NCBI GenBank assembly: GCA_020740775.1
Contig: JAHEWK010000003.1
Location: 2,666,001-2,730,000 of the forward strand
DNA length: 64,000 bases
Direction of reading: 5' to 3'
DNA from: Ilyonectria destructans
Taxonomy: Eukaryota; Ascomycota; Sordariomycetes; Hypocreales; Nectriaceae
The position numbers and the translations under genes were made by a program. Positions 13,097-24,014 of this stretch are shown one piece after another. Position 1 is the first letter of the stretch, and every line of letters starts with the position of its first letter. The notes under the pieces are model-generated. The model was given only the letters and a program-made list of their open reading frames with translations. It ran no database searches and was not told the DNA's origin.

Positions 13097-14654
13097 TCTC
13101 TCTTCCGCTGCCAGCATTTTCGGCCAGCATTTTTTCTTGTCCCATTCATCCCATCTCAGCGTCCACAGCCACTTCAACGGTCCACAATCACGGACCATCC
13201 CTTCTTCAATCAATTCTCAACCATCGTCTCTTGCATCATCCACCCTCGAATATCCCAGCCCCCCCGGTCCTGGGCCAGACGTACCCCGGGCACCAGGGCG
13301 TCTAGGTGCCCCCGCTTTTTCATCCCATGATTTCTCGGTCTTCTTCAGTGACCTTCTGCTACGTGGTAGTTGAATTGCAGTCCTCTTTGGCCCCTTCCCG
13401 CTCCCGCTCCCAAACGATGGTCAATTCGTAGTCGATGACCGACCAACCGACCGACCGACACGGAGCATGCCGCAAGAACCAGGGACCCAGCCGCAGAGCC
13501 AGAAGGGGGACTAAAGACTCCACCGTGGCCGCCCCAAGAGCCCGCTCCCTAACGCCAAAAACGCCCACTTCCAGGACCACGCCAGTGCCAATGCCAATGC
13601 CAAGGCCAACGCCCACGCTGGACACTCGGCGCTGGCGCTGGGAGCCCATGCTCGATGTAGATGTCTGGACACCCCCACCCCGGAACTCAACGGGCACACC
13701 CTTCCTCTTGCACCAGTTCAGCAGGCTTTCGAGGCCCCGGCCTAGCTGGGACCAAGGGCTTCCCAGCTAGGTACTATGTTAGGGACACGATCCTCTCTTC
13801 CAACTAGGTTGCTAGGGTTTGAGGCGTCGTCCAAATCTCAAGCTCCGGCTGTTGGGTGCTGCACGCTCTCGCCGATCTTGGTCGTCCCGGTCATGACGGC
13901 ACCAGGACGCGAACCAGCCCTACTACTCACCCGGCTTGTCTGGCTGGTCCGGCTTGGCTGGCTTGATTTGATCGTTTTGACTGTCTTGACTGCCTTGACT
14001 GTCTTAGGCAAAATCTAGAACAGAGAGATGAACCCCTTGACGGGCGGTTTCTTCCCTCTTGAGGCTAAAGCTCCATGCCACGCGCGCCGGCTGCCATGCC
14101 GTGCGAGACCTCTCCGTGGCTGGCCTGGTGTCTGCGTCTGTCCATCCATCATCACCACCACGCTCTTGGTTTGGCACCTGGCCCATGCTCCAGCTCTAGT
14201 TTGCGCATTGTCTTTGTCTCTGCCTCCATCTTCCATCTCCCATCTCCCGTCTCCCGTCTGGAGCTTCTCGTGTCTTGTGTCGTTCTCCACGCCCCCCTGC
14301 CGACCCCCCCCACTTCCTCCCTTTCCCCATCATGTGCCTTCTTCATCATCATCATCGTAGTCTCGTCCTTGATACTGCAGGGTTGCGGGTAACTTAACAC
14401 TAGCTGCTTGGTTAGCTGGCTTCGTCCCCGTCGTCCCTCGTCTCGTCTCGTCGCTGACCACACGCCCCCCCGTCGCCCCCAGCACAACCACCACAAACCT
14501 CCTCCACAACCACCTCCACCTCCACCACTTACTACGTCCGACTACGTAGGTACCTCAATACCTGCCCGCCAACTACGGACCAAGGAAGCAGCAACCTGCA
14601 TCCTCCGCTCTTCTGAGCCTGCGTTTGGGGCCTGCCCTGTCTAGTTAACTACTG

Positions 14655-14681
14655 GCTGCTGCTGCTGCTGCTGCTGCTGCT
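14655..14681. repeat. GCT trinucleotide repeat (9 copies)
   Basis: Nine uninterrupted GCT triplets upstream of the Zn2Cys6 regulator, within a pyrimidine-rich stretch that may be part of its leader. Confidence 0.9.
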
Positions 14682-16002
14682 CCTTCTCCATTTGCTGCTA
14701 GTTTTCCTACCTGCCGTTGTCTCGCTTGCTGTCATCCCATCTTTTCGGGCCTGCCGACTTTCATCCCCAGCCAGTCGGCGTTCGTCCGTCTCATTCTGCC
14801 CATCATCTTGACACTCCCCTTTTTCATCCAGTTGCGTCAACCGTCCGTTGCTGATTCGGCCTCGACTCGCTGCGAACAAGACGACGGCATCACATGAGAC
14901 GTTCCCAGTCCTCGTAGTAGATAACTCCCACACGAGACGAGACACTGCCCCTCTCCCTCCTGCTCGCTGGGCCCATTCACCTCCACCACGCCCCCAATCA
15001 TTGCCGCCCGTGGTGTCTTATTGCACCTGCAAGACTAACACAGGCAAAACGCCTTGGGCCCCAAGACACGCGGAGAATTCTCGTCAGTTATGGACCGCTG
15101 ACTGGGGATCGTCATGGCATAACCCTCTACCGGAATCCTTGATTAGCAGCCACTCTAAAATCCGAACAAGGGTCGTCCCCGATGCCCTGTTGCCAACCCT
15201 GAACCACCCCCGGCTGCATCTCAATTGCGCCGCCCCCCTCCAGTAGCCCGATAGTCACACAAAAACCGACCGCGAGCCACCATCTAGCTTCCGTCCACAA
15301 TCCGCCTTTTGTGCTTGCGACTTGCCGGCCAGGAAGGGCCCGACGAATTCTCCCATCACGACCAACGTCCTCCGAGTCCGCTTCGCAGGTCCTGGTCCCT
15401 GGGCATCTCTGTAGTGGCCCGAACACTTCTCGACATCCCACCAGCACGGCTTCATGCTGTATTACCAGGACGCCCCAAGATCCATCTTCCTAGTATCACA
15501 GTGCAGCATCTCGTCCCACAGAGACTCGCCTTCGTCTGTCGCTGTCGTCGACACTTAACTCGCAGTCTCGCAGCCACGGCTTGACGTTGTTGGCACCTTC
15601 TCAACACCCACCTGTTAGGCAGTCTTCGTATCTGGCAACGCTTTCGTGCCGATAAACCTGCGCGGGGCAACTATCCTAGCCATCCCCAAGTCGACCTCGA
15701 CAACCTCCTAACACAGGGAACTGAATAGCCTGTTCGCTCCTGAGCTGGACGAAGCTACTCGCCACTCGACGATTGCGTCTTCGACAAACCGGCTTCCCAC
15801 CAAGGGCAACTGCGCCAACTCTGATTGCTGCTCGTACTGGGTGGAAGGGGATGCTAACAGCGAAGGAAGTCTTCACGACGTGTTGAAATCTCCATACCGA
15901 GACCACCCTCTGGCACTAGGCCTAGGGGACTCGGTGATTGTTGGATCGAGCATACGGACGCCTCTCCGTCCGGCCAACTGAACCAGCACAATCGCTCCCC
16001 CC

Positions 16003-18311
16003 ATGCTCCCCAGAAGTCTTCTCGTCGACGAAACGCCTGTTCCGCTCGGCCAGCGCCGAGGAGCCTCAGATCTGGCGCGAATCGCCTTAGACCTGACCTG
16101 GGCACCCAAGAGAGCAGAGTTCGACAACTCTGCCCGGTCTCGGGCATACCCCTCGCCGCCCATGTCAGGGTCTCCGCCTCTTCCCACGAAGCCATTTCAA
16201 GGGGCAGGCGAACGTGGTCAAGCCCCGGGTGGCTATCCAACTGTCAATCCCCAAGATGGCTACCGCGGAACTCCGAACCAGCAGTCTCCAATCGATCCCC
16301 GAGGACCACCCAGCATGCCTCCATCGCTACCCAGGTTATTCCAGCAAGAACAACAGGAGGCAATGCCCTACCCATACCGCCGGCCTGAGGAAACCCTAGC
16401 CAGGCCGGGCCAGTATCCTCAACCCGGAGTTCTGGGCATGCCCCAACAACCTGGCTATCTGTCTGCAGCCGGTCCCAGTGCACCAGCACCGTATCCTGTG
16501 CCCAGCCGGCCACTAGTTGCGGAAAGCCAGCAGATGACTTCTCCCAAATCCCAAAGGAAGACTAAGGGCCATGTGGCCTCCGCCTGTGTTCCATGCAAGC
16601 GGGCCCATCTCCGGTAAGAACTCCTGTAGGGATGGACATCCTGTGTACAGTTGCTGACCATATGATAGATGTGACGGTACGTATTCCAGATGACATTCTT
16701 GCCCCTCCATTTCTTTCCATGCATCGCACACAATGCCCGAGTCCTGCAGCAAATCGACAGGGTGGCAGCGCCTACAGCCCGACCCAATTTGTCTGTGAAA
16801 GCAGAGTTTCACCAATGTCGATGACTCTTGGGGGATAGGGGCAGCGCCACTGCCCTGTAAGGGGTGCAACCTGTCGAGGAGCCTGTTTCGGACCTGAAAC
16901 CTCGACTTGGACGTGATGGGCAACTGGTCCGTCGACTAGAGCTGAAGAGCTGGCCGAGAATATGGCCTTGGAAGACTTGGACTCGAAAAGAAAGAGCCTG
17001 GCTTCAAGGGCCAGATGTTGTGCCTGTTGACATGCCTGCACGGCAATTGCCACGACTCGGAACTGCCGATGACTTCGTCTCTGGATATTGGTGCTAATTC
17101 TCATTGCAGCTCAACGACCTTGCTCGAGATGCATCACAAACGGAAAAGAAGACTCTTGTGTCGATGTACAACATAAGAAACGAGGCCGACCGCGCCTGAG
17201 AGACGACCGAGATACACGATATGACCCGTCACGGTTTCCACACCCTCAAGACGCAGCTGCGAGACGACCGTTGAGTATATACCCATCTGGTGGTGCAATG
17301 GGCTCAGGGTAAGGACTCAGTCCGGACTTGTCGTTGTGTTAGGTGCTAATGTGTCGAGTAAGGGAGCCGATGCCACCCAGATACCTTGAACGGGCCCCGG
17401 CCGCGGATGCAAATGCTTATGCGGTACCCTCGATTGCGGCTCGGGTACCAGAGCCCGTGGCCTTCTTGAACATGAAGATGGAGTTTGCCAAAGTGTCGCC
17501 AGTGTTTGCGGATGCGATAGGCGGCGCCAATATCCAAGGACGAAATTTAGGCGACGTTGTGGTGCCGACGGAACGAGACAGGGTCTTGGCAATTCGAAGC
17601 CAGCTCCTCGAGGAGCAAACGAGAAAAGAGCCGAACTACCTACCTCCAATCCTAGCCAGGCTCGACCACATAATACAGGGACTTGGGTTCAGCGCGGAGG
17701 AAATCGGGCGGTTCCAACTGGAGCGTCAGGAGTATCTGACTTTTCGAACGTTTGATGGACAGGCTAGGCAATATCCAGTGCGCTTGGGTCTTGCGAAGGA
17801 AGGGTCCATCTATTTTGTGGTGATGGTGTTGAGCCATACTGCACGACACTCCTACCCACAGGCGCCCTCACCCCTTTACGCTCAAGGGTACAACCCACAG
17901 CCGCAGACACCCCAAGCGACCTACGGCCAACGTGCCCCTGTCTCTGCGACGTTCGATCCTGCGCGTCAGCGGTTCAACGAGGGCCCGCTCGGATCTCGGC
18001 CGCCTCCAGGTCCATCTGGGCAGCTGCCGCCAAACCCAAACCCGGGGATGGGGGCCGGAGCACCGTCGTATGCTGCGTCGCCGAGCCGTCAAGAATACCC
18101 GGGACCGACGTCGTATCACATCCCCCGAAGCGAATTGACGACGACGATTCGCCCTCGACCTCAACCGTCATTCCAGCTACCCCCGATTCGAGCACAGCAG
18201 GATCACGCGGAGCATCCTGGAGAGCGGACCTGGTCTCGGGAGGAACGCCCGGGCAGAGTCGATATCGGAGGGCTGATTGAGAAGCCAGACGCGTCAGGAC
18301 GGCCACGATAG
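16003..18311 (+). CDS. Zn2Cys6 transcription factor with PAS-like region
   Basis: Nuclear DNA-binding regulator of about 588 residues. Exons 16003-16613, 16669-16676, 17110-17308 and 17363-18311 join in phase. The zinc cluster has cysteines at about 195, 198, 205, 211, 214 and 223 (ACVPC, RCD, RPCSRC, SCVD), followed by a basic KKRGRPRLRDD arm. Residues about 290-430 (FAKVSPVFADAIGG... REYLTFRTFDGQ) resemble the PAS-like region of the fungal Gsm1/Rds2/Ert1 group, which control carbon and gluconeogenic metabolism; that placement is inference. The N-terminal 190 residues and the C-terminus are rich in Pro, Ser, Gln and Tyr. I chose the first in-frame ATG; an internal Met at base 16162 (MSGSPPLP) is the alternative. 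The 8-nt exon supplies part of the zinc cluster. Intron 2 is 433 nt, far longer than others here. Confidence 0.85.
16669..16676 (+). other. 8-nt microexon of the Zn2Cys6 regulator
   Basis: ATGTGACG lies between an acceptor (TATGATAG) and a donor (GTACGT). Joined to exon 1 (ending CTC CG) and exon 3 (starting CT CAA) it gives Leu-Arg-Cys-Asp-Ala-Gln and so supplies the third zinc-binding cysteine. Phase arithmetic (2 + 8, then phase 1) fits exactly, and both flanking introns have CTGAC/CTAAT-like branch sites. Confidence 0.75.
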
Positions 18312-20700
18312 TACCGCGATCGTCCGATTTCTGGGCTCTCTATCCAGTAACGGGGCAAATGACAACAAACCCACACTCTAAACACGACAAAAACCTGCTT
18401 CTATTGGGAACAAGCGCTTGATTCGTCCATCTTTTGGGGTCGTACGCTGAATTGCGCGTCTTTTTCTAACGATAATGCTTGTATAATAACCCTCTTTGGG
18501 GAGGCATCGCATATTTTATGTCCCCCTTTTGTGGGACAAAGGGCAGCGACTGAGAAGTTTGTTGCCGGGGAGGATGGTTTTGGGCATTTCAGCCGATGGC
18601 GTTGGTCGAGGATGTGGCCGTGGATGCTGCTTTTAAGGGCCGGGTGGGCAGGATAGATGGATCCGAATCGACTAAAATGACCGGATCTGTACGATAATAT
18701 GTGGCTTGGCGCCGATCAGATGCCCAAGTTGGCAGCGCGCGTGGTGGGCATAATTGTTGAGCGAGGGCCAAATGCGGCGCGGGCAATGCCGTCTGATGGA
18801 TGCTGATGGATGATATGGCGGGGAGTGGTGAACGAGAAGATGGATACAACAGGACAAGAGACGCCACGGCAATGGGTAATGCGAGACAAGAAAGAGACGA
18901 GGATGAAAAGAAGGAGAACAGAGGTGGTAGGAGATGTCCGTGGGCGCAAAGGGGTTGATATGTGAACAGGGAAGCCCAAAGCGAGTTGGGCGAATAGCAG
19001 AGGTGTTTTGGGAACATGGCAATATACCACAACCGAATGTATAATGCGATTCATATATGATTTAATTTCCATTTTCTGGCATGGATGGACAATTAATGGT
19101 GAATGCATCCGATAGGTGGTGAGAGGTTGGTTTCTGGGGGGGGGACCAGGGAGACGTTTGCCGTCAATGGCTGAACGACTTTGGGAGCGTCCCACGTGGC
19201 CATGTTCGAAGCAGCAACGGCGGAGAAGGCGTGAGCATGGGGGTGTGACGGCGGGAACGTTTGGAGCAAGATGGAAAATGAGATGGAACAGAAATGAAAG
19301 TGAGAGCAGCCCACGAGGGAAACGGAGCCTCGTGCCCGAGTTTGTGATACCAGGGCTCTGTACAGGTTCTGCGCAGGCTCAGTGCGCAGCGCTCCACGTT
19401 CATGCTCATGCGCATGCCCAGAGTTCCTGCACTAATATGACATGCCACATCATATGGCCGGGCTACTAACTAATGGCCGGGGGGGCTGTAGCATTGGCAT
19501 TATTCTCCGATGCCCTACCGAGCCCCGGTTCGCGATCGGGACTTTGGGCCGGGAGACGGGAGTGGACTTTGTACGTAGTAGCGGAGCCTGAGTCTGTCCA
19601 CCCAAGTCTGTCCACCCAGGTCTGTCCACCTAATTAGCCTGTCTACCTAATGCACATATAAGCACGAAGAGCAAGTACAAGAGAAGTCTCACTAGTATGC
19701 CGTCGGGATGATTTTTAGTGGACAGCACTTATTCACCTAAGGAGGTGTCCTCATTGGATTGTGAGTTAATGAGTATCACCAAAAAGTAAAATGAACGGAA
19801 ATGACCGTGTTTTGATCGCACACTGCTACCGATTAGCAGAAACCGGATAAGTATGGTACGTGCCACAGCCGTCGGAAAACAAAAGCAATCATCGACAAGT
19901 CCGGGTGTCGAAGCCACAATCCGGATTAACAGGAGCTGGCTCATTGTTCAAGAGCCACCTCAACCCAGGAGTAATTTTGCAAGTGGAAACCGCGTCCTCG
20001 ATAGGTAAGTAGATATCCAAGTCGCCCATATCCAATGACAGGCTAGAGTTATGGTTGCTCCTTGGCAATGCGCAGTTAGGCGTTGCCACGCAGCATCGCC
20101 ACTCTCCTCGCCTGATCTGATGTTCGGATAACATGTGGTGCTAGTACAGCAGGAATGAAAACCGCCTATCCGGTTCCGTTGATACGAGACTCCTTGCCCA
20201 GATTTATTAATGGACCTAAGCCTCAGTCTAAACCCGACAGGTGTGAGGCTGGTACTGGCCCAGCTGGCACCTGTCAGGAGGTCCCGAAAGAGAATTATTA
20301 GGAAACAAACCAATATTTATCACTTGGGGGTGCTGGCGACTACAAATAGGCCATAGTATGGAGATACCTTGTGGTAAATTCAATTTCAGCTCTTAATTCG
20401 TACCATGGCTATTTAAGCGCAGCTGAGCGGTTCGATACTGTCTACTGGGACCTTGATGGACTCATCTGCCCGTTCTGGAGTAACACGACACCTGGCACGA
20501 CCCCCACTTGACCTTGAGGCTATTGAGATACCTTAAGCACCACCCGGTTGTCTAATCAAAGAGCCAATGCCATTCTACCAAGGCCATTCCGAGTGTCTTT
20601 ACGTAACCACGTGGCTAGAAAATATTTTCCATTACCTTTTTGGGGCGTGTCTGTCTGTTGTACCGCTTTGATATTTGCAAACTTTGTTTTGAGGCTCAGA
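18312..20700. other. Intergenic region downstream of the Zn2Cys6 gene
   Basis: No supported gene. The first several hundred bases are probably the 3' UTR of the regulator. A 14-nt tandem repeat lies at 19591-19632. From about 19.7 kb the sequence becomes AT-richer. A minus-strand frame at 19889-20134 (81 codons) has no recognised domain and I do not call it. Confidence 0.6.
19591..19649. repeat. 14-nt tandem repeat AGTCTGTCCACCCA
   Basis: Two perfect copies (19591-19604, 19605-19618), a third with two changes (19619-19632), then a more diverged fourth unit ending near 19649. Confidence 0.85.
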
Positions 20701-20709
20701 TATATAAAG
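20701..20709 (+). promoter_or_regulatory. TATA-like box
   Basis: TATATAAAG in the AT-richer accessory stretch. It sits only 14 nt before the ATG at 20723 but 71 nt before the ATG at 20780, so if functional it favours the latter as start. Confidence 0.35.
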
Positions 20710-20779
20710 TCGTCTCCTACCCATGACGAGCCAGAGCAATTCGGACCTCGACACATTCCAAACCCAATCGAACAAGACG

Positions 20780-20986
20780 ATGGTCAACAACAACAACAAC
20801 AACATCACGCCTACTCCCGACATGGTCCTCTACATTGAAGAACCAGGGGGGCATCACCAACAACGCCATAACCTCGACTCCATAATCATCACAGGCAACG
20901 GTCTTTCTCCCAAGACGTTCCTGAAAAGCCCCCCTAGCGGGGCTAGTCAACTTAGCCGTATTCGGCTGCAACTCGCTCCTCGATAA
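20780..20986 (+). CDS. Possible small orphan ORF, 68 aa, with Asn run
   Basis: Short open frame beginning with Met-Val and six asparagines encoded by AAC repeats, with no recognised domain or signal peptide. It follows a TATA-like box at a plausible distance. The frame opens further upstream at ATG 20723. It may be one exon of a longer gene, a remnant, or chance. I assign no function. Confidence 0.2.
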   Translation: MVNNNNNNITPTPDMVLYIEEPGGHHQQRHNLDSIIITGNGLSPKTFLKSPPSGASQLSRIRLQLAPR

Positions 20987-21418
20987 CCAGTCTATTCATT
21001 GTGAGGCCCCTTTCGGTACTTCACAATGTTAGAAGACTGGACATCCAGCATAATGATCTGTTGTCCCTCACCAGAGTGGCGGATTGCCAATATTGCTGCC
21101 CATTCTTGTAAAATTTGTACTACATTACAGCATCTTTATGATCGTCTCCCGTTGAGTTGGGAGAACAGCGCTTCATCACAGGGAAAGAACACCTTCCAAA
21201 ACAACACCCAAATACATCAACCAAATCAAGACATGGCACCTTCCACAATAGTTACCTCGATCATCCGCTGGGTAGGCAGGTACACTCCAGAGGGTCACAT
21301 AGACCTTTCTTTTCCTTTTTTCTTTTGGCTACGGCTCAACAAATACAACATGTCAAGATGACGACAAATATGACACCACTCTTCCGCCTTGTTTCCTGTG
21401 CACAGCTGCAAATGGCAG

Positions 21419-21895
21419 ATGCAGCGGGTAGAACTGGCCACCTCCGATCTCAGAGAACAAAAGCTTCCAACACATCATGACCTCCATGATGCCTATCAAT
21501 ACCATCCCAAGTTCTTGTACACCGTGGATTGCAGCGTGCAAAACTACTCTGAATACGAGAAGACTTGTCGTCACCATATCGGATATCCTCACGACATTAA
21601 AGGCGAACTAGGATCGAAAAGTACACTGCACGTTTGCGATTCCTTCGATGAAACAGGCTACTATGCCCCGCCGAGCATTTGTCTAAATACAAGCCAAAGG
21701 ATCGCATTGTCCATTTTCGGCGGCGACCTGATACTGGATGACGACGATGACAAGCTGATCTCTCCAAGCCCGTGGGTAAAGCGGACCGTTGAGGCAGACG
21801 ACTATGGCCAAGGGGAACACTCGCTTGATCCCACCGGAAGCTACGAGTTCACTGCAAACCACCAGCGAGACCGCTACTACATCCTCCAACCCTGA
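21419..21895 (+). CDS. Possible orphan protein, 158 aa
   Basis: Open frame starting at the first in-frame ATG after two upstream stops. The product is acidic and Tyr/Asp-rich, with four cysteines in the middle (DCSV, TCRH, VCDS, ICLN) and a five-Asp run (ILDDDDDKL). The composition looks protein-like rather than a GC-rich chance frame, but I see no domain and no clear signal peptide. It lies 460 bp upstream of the duplicated-domain gene, on the same strand. A shifted frame (21789-22058) overlaps its end, so the real gene could be spliced or broken. Function unknown. Confidence 0.35.
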   Translation: MQRVELATSDLREQKLPTHHDLHDAYQYHPKFLYTVDCSVQNYSEYEKTCRHHIGYPHDIKGELGSKSTLHVCDSFDETGYYAPPSICLNTSQRIALSIFGGDLILDDDDDKLISPSPWVKRTVEADDYGQGEHSLDPTGSYEFTANHQRDRYYILQP

Positions 21896-22211
21896 ACCAG
21901 AAGTTCCATCTACGACTCGACTTCGCAGCGACCAAGAAGCGACCCCGTTTCACACTTCCGGCAGCGGTTGGGGACGGCTGCAACTACAAAATCCCAAGTG
22001 CAGTGAAAAGTCATGGACGGACTTGCACGTCTTTCTTACAGACCTCCGAGCTCAATAGTAAGAAAAAAACACCAACAATAGGATCAACAATGCAGACCAC
22101 ATACCCAGTCCACTCAAAAGTCAACAGTTTACTCAGACAGACTGAGGTTTCTAGCCCAACTGGTTAGCTTTCGCGATGCGTTGATGAGCTGCAGCAGCAG
22201 CTACATCTTGA

Positions 22212-22242
22212 AAAAGCTAGATCTGCTGGAAAAGCTAGATCT
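22212..22242 (+). repeat. Direct repeat AAAAGCTAGATCT (2 copies, 18-nt spacing)
   Basis: Two perfect 13-nt copies at 22212-22224 and 22230-22242, directly upstream of the TATA box of the 186-aa orphan gene. This could be a pair of regulator sites; that is inference. Confidence 0.6.
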
Positions 22243-22265
22243 TGGAAAAGGCAAATCATGATGGA

Positions 22266-22273
22266 TATAAAAG
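22266..22273 (+). promoter_or_regulatory. TATA box TATAAAAG
   Basis: Consensus-like TATA box ending 83 nt before the ATG at 22357. The interval between them is C/A/T-rich with few G residues, typical of a fungal 5' leader, and has no earlier ATG. Confidence 0.6.
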
Positions 22274-22356
22274 CTCTGCAAGCCTCACCTCTTGCATTCC
22301 AGCCATCCTTCCATCCTTATACACACCTCGACTAACCACCACACCAACCGAATAAG

Positions 22357-22917
22357 ATGGCTTTCCGTCTCACACTCCAGACCGATGTGGTCTCTCCCAA
22401 TCGTAGCTATACTCATAGCTTTCATTTCGATCTACATCACTTAATCCTAAGCGACCCAACTCTTATTTCGAAGCTGCAAATTGCAGCTCAAAAGTCCGGA
22501 CTTGAAGACGTCAAAAAAGTCCAAATCGATCAACCCGGCGAGCTGTATCTAGCGCAGTTACTGGCCTTGGGCTGTTACACAATTCGAGAGCTGGCGGGTC
22601 TAGATATAGCTCTACGACTCTGGATTACCGCAGAGCTAGGCTGTCTTAAGACCCTAGTTCGATTTGACCTATATAATCTGATCCAGGCTGATCCGAGTCT
22701 GATTCCAAAGCTGCAAATTGCAACTCGAAAGTCCGGCCTCAAGGACCTCAAAGAAGTCCAAATTGACCGACCCAACGACACACAGCTAGCTCAGTTACTG
22801 GTCTTTGGCTGCCACACCATTCAAGAGCTAGCTGATCCAGACCTAGCTTTACGACTCCGGATTGCTACAGGGATAGAGGAAGTAACAACGAGGGCGCGAC
22901 GGAGACATTCGCATTGA
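22357..22917 (+). CDS. Orphan 186-aa protein with an internal tandem domain duplication
   Basis: Intronless frame with two copies of a unit of about 70 residues: residues 24-92 (FDLHHLILSDPTLI...) and 103-171 (FDLYNLIQADPSLI...). They are offset by 79 residues, with 43 of 69 aligned positions identical. Each unit carries KLQIA, KSGL, a VQID-P turn, LAQLL, GC-TI, ELA and ALRL-I, and looks mainly helical. There is no signal peptide or membrane segment. The C-terminus is basic (TRARRRHSH). A TATA box, a short leader and a 13-nt direct repeat lie upstream. The surrounding DNA is AT-richer than the housekeeping regions. I do not recognise the family. Candidates are a protein-interaction repeat or a lineage-specific effector or regulator; no function is claimed. 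Confidence 0.65.
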   Translation: MAFRLTLQTDVVSPNRSYTHSFHFDLHHLILSDPTLISKLQIAAQKSGLEDVKKVQIDQPGELYLAQLLALGCYTIRELAGLDIALRLWITAELGCLKTLVRFDLYNLIQADPSLIPKLQIATRKSGLKDLKEVQIDRPNDTQLAQLLVFGCHTIQELADPDLALRLRIATGIEEVTTRARRRHSH

Positions 22918-24014
22918 CTCTACTATATTCGGTGAGAGAAGGCTGCGTTGATGGACCTGGGGGGAGCCGTGGAAGTCGAGTATTACTACAAGTTAGAAAA
23001 GAAAGAAAAAAAGGTATAAAAAAGCAAAAATATCCCAACAAATTTGAAACACATCGCATGTTCCCTCGGCTTTACCTAGTCAATGTGTGTTTTCGCGTGT
23101 CCTCGAGTGCCATGGTCCAGCCAGCTTACCCGTCCGCCCGCTGGAGTTGGCTGGGGTGGGAGTGACATGTTACTGCCGACGGCCGTTGCGAAGCTATGGT
23201 ACATCAAGCCACCAGAGCAGATGCGCCATTTTCCTTCTCTCGTACTCGCCTTGTGGCAAAAGCGCAGCCACGGTTGCTGGCTATCATGAGCTGATTGGGG
23301 AGATACCTAGCTCCCGTCTGAAGGAGGCCCCGGATGTCCAGTGGGCTTGTAGCGGCGGTAGCGCAGGTACAGCAGGTAGCCCTAGCGCCTACTTGGGCCT
23401 TCAGGTTACCGGCACCCGGGTCAGCGGGCTGGCTTCAGGCTTGCAGTTACAGGGCACGTTTTCTGGGGAGACGCATGCATAAGAATTGGATCACGGCCGA
23501 CAAATGCCAGATCGACGGCACGGCTTCTTCTCACTTATCGTCGATATCGAATGAATCACCTCTCGACGTCACCATTGCTCCCCGGCCGTGATTGATTGAC
23601 TCCTGGATCCCTCTCGAGAATTCCTCACTCGCACATGACCTGCTCCGGCTCACTCAGTACTCAGTGAACCTGTGTCTCGCAATTGACTCGAGCCTTCTAC
23701 CTTTATCCTGACATTGGGCTACCAGCTCGCCCAGAGTCAATATCCCCTCATCACATCGGCTTCCGCATCCTCTACACGTAAGCCGCAGCCGGGACACGCA
23801 CCTACACACCGTGGCCTGTCACTGACTGATAAGCACCGCAGGCAGACTCCCGCGCCAGCTCTTAGCCGCTGTGTCAGACCGTGGCAGAGGCACAAGCACA
23901 CGCAGCGCTGACAGACTCTGGCAATCGTCGACTGTTGGGTCTATTCACAGCAGATCTTGTGGAGCAAATCCGTCAATTCACCTCTCTGTCTCGCTTCTCA
24001 CCAAAAGCCTCATC
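22918..24014. other. Intergenic region before the GNAT gene
   Basis: No supported gene. An A-rich patch near 23000-23045 could be the 3' end of the orphan transcript. The last 400 bases are C/T-rich and probably form the acetyltransferase promoter and leader. Confidence 0.6.

Larger units (their letters stand above)
1175..16002. other. 14.8 kb gene-poor interval
   Basis: No reading frame here shows a recognisable domain or a sustained protein-like sequence. The longest open frames (about 210-235 codons) overlap each other on both strands and look like GC-rich chance ORFs. The stretch contains the Lon 3' flank, a GA tract (2586-2604), degenerate minisatellites (4302-4348, 6331-6400, 13032-13096), an 11-base G run (10903-10913), an AT-rich patch (about 7838-7872) and a GCT tract (14655-14681). 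The last 2-2.5 kb is pyrimidine-rich on the plus strand, as fungal leaders often are, and may be a long promoter and 5' leader of the downstream transcription factor. Non-coding RNAs cannot be excluded by eye. Confidence 0.6.

Noticed and set aside
19889..20134. 81-codon minus-strand frame ending PDCGFDTRTCR
   Set aside because: No start context, domain or supporting neighbour frame; could be a remnant but evidence is too thin.
21748..21765. DDDDK (enterokinase-like) codons resembling a vector cleavage site
   Set aside because: Flanking sequence is not vector-like and the Asp run fits the acidic frame; taken as coincidence.
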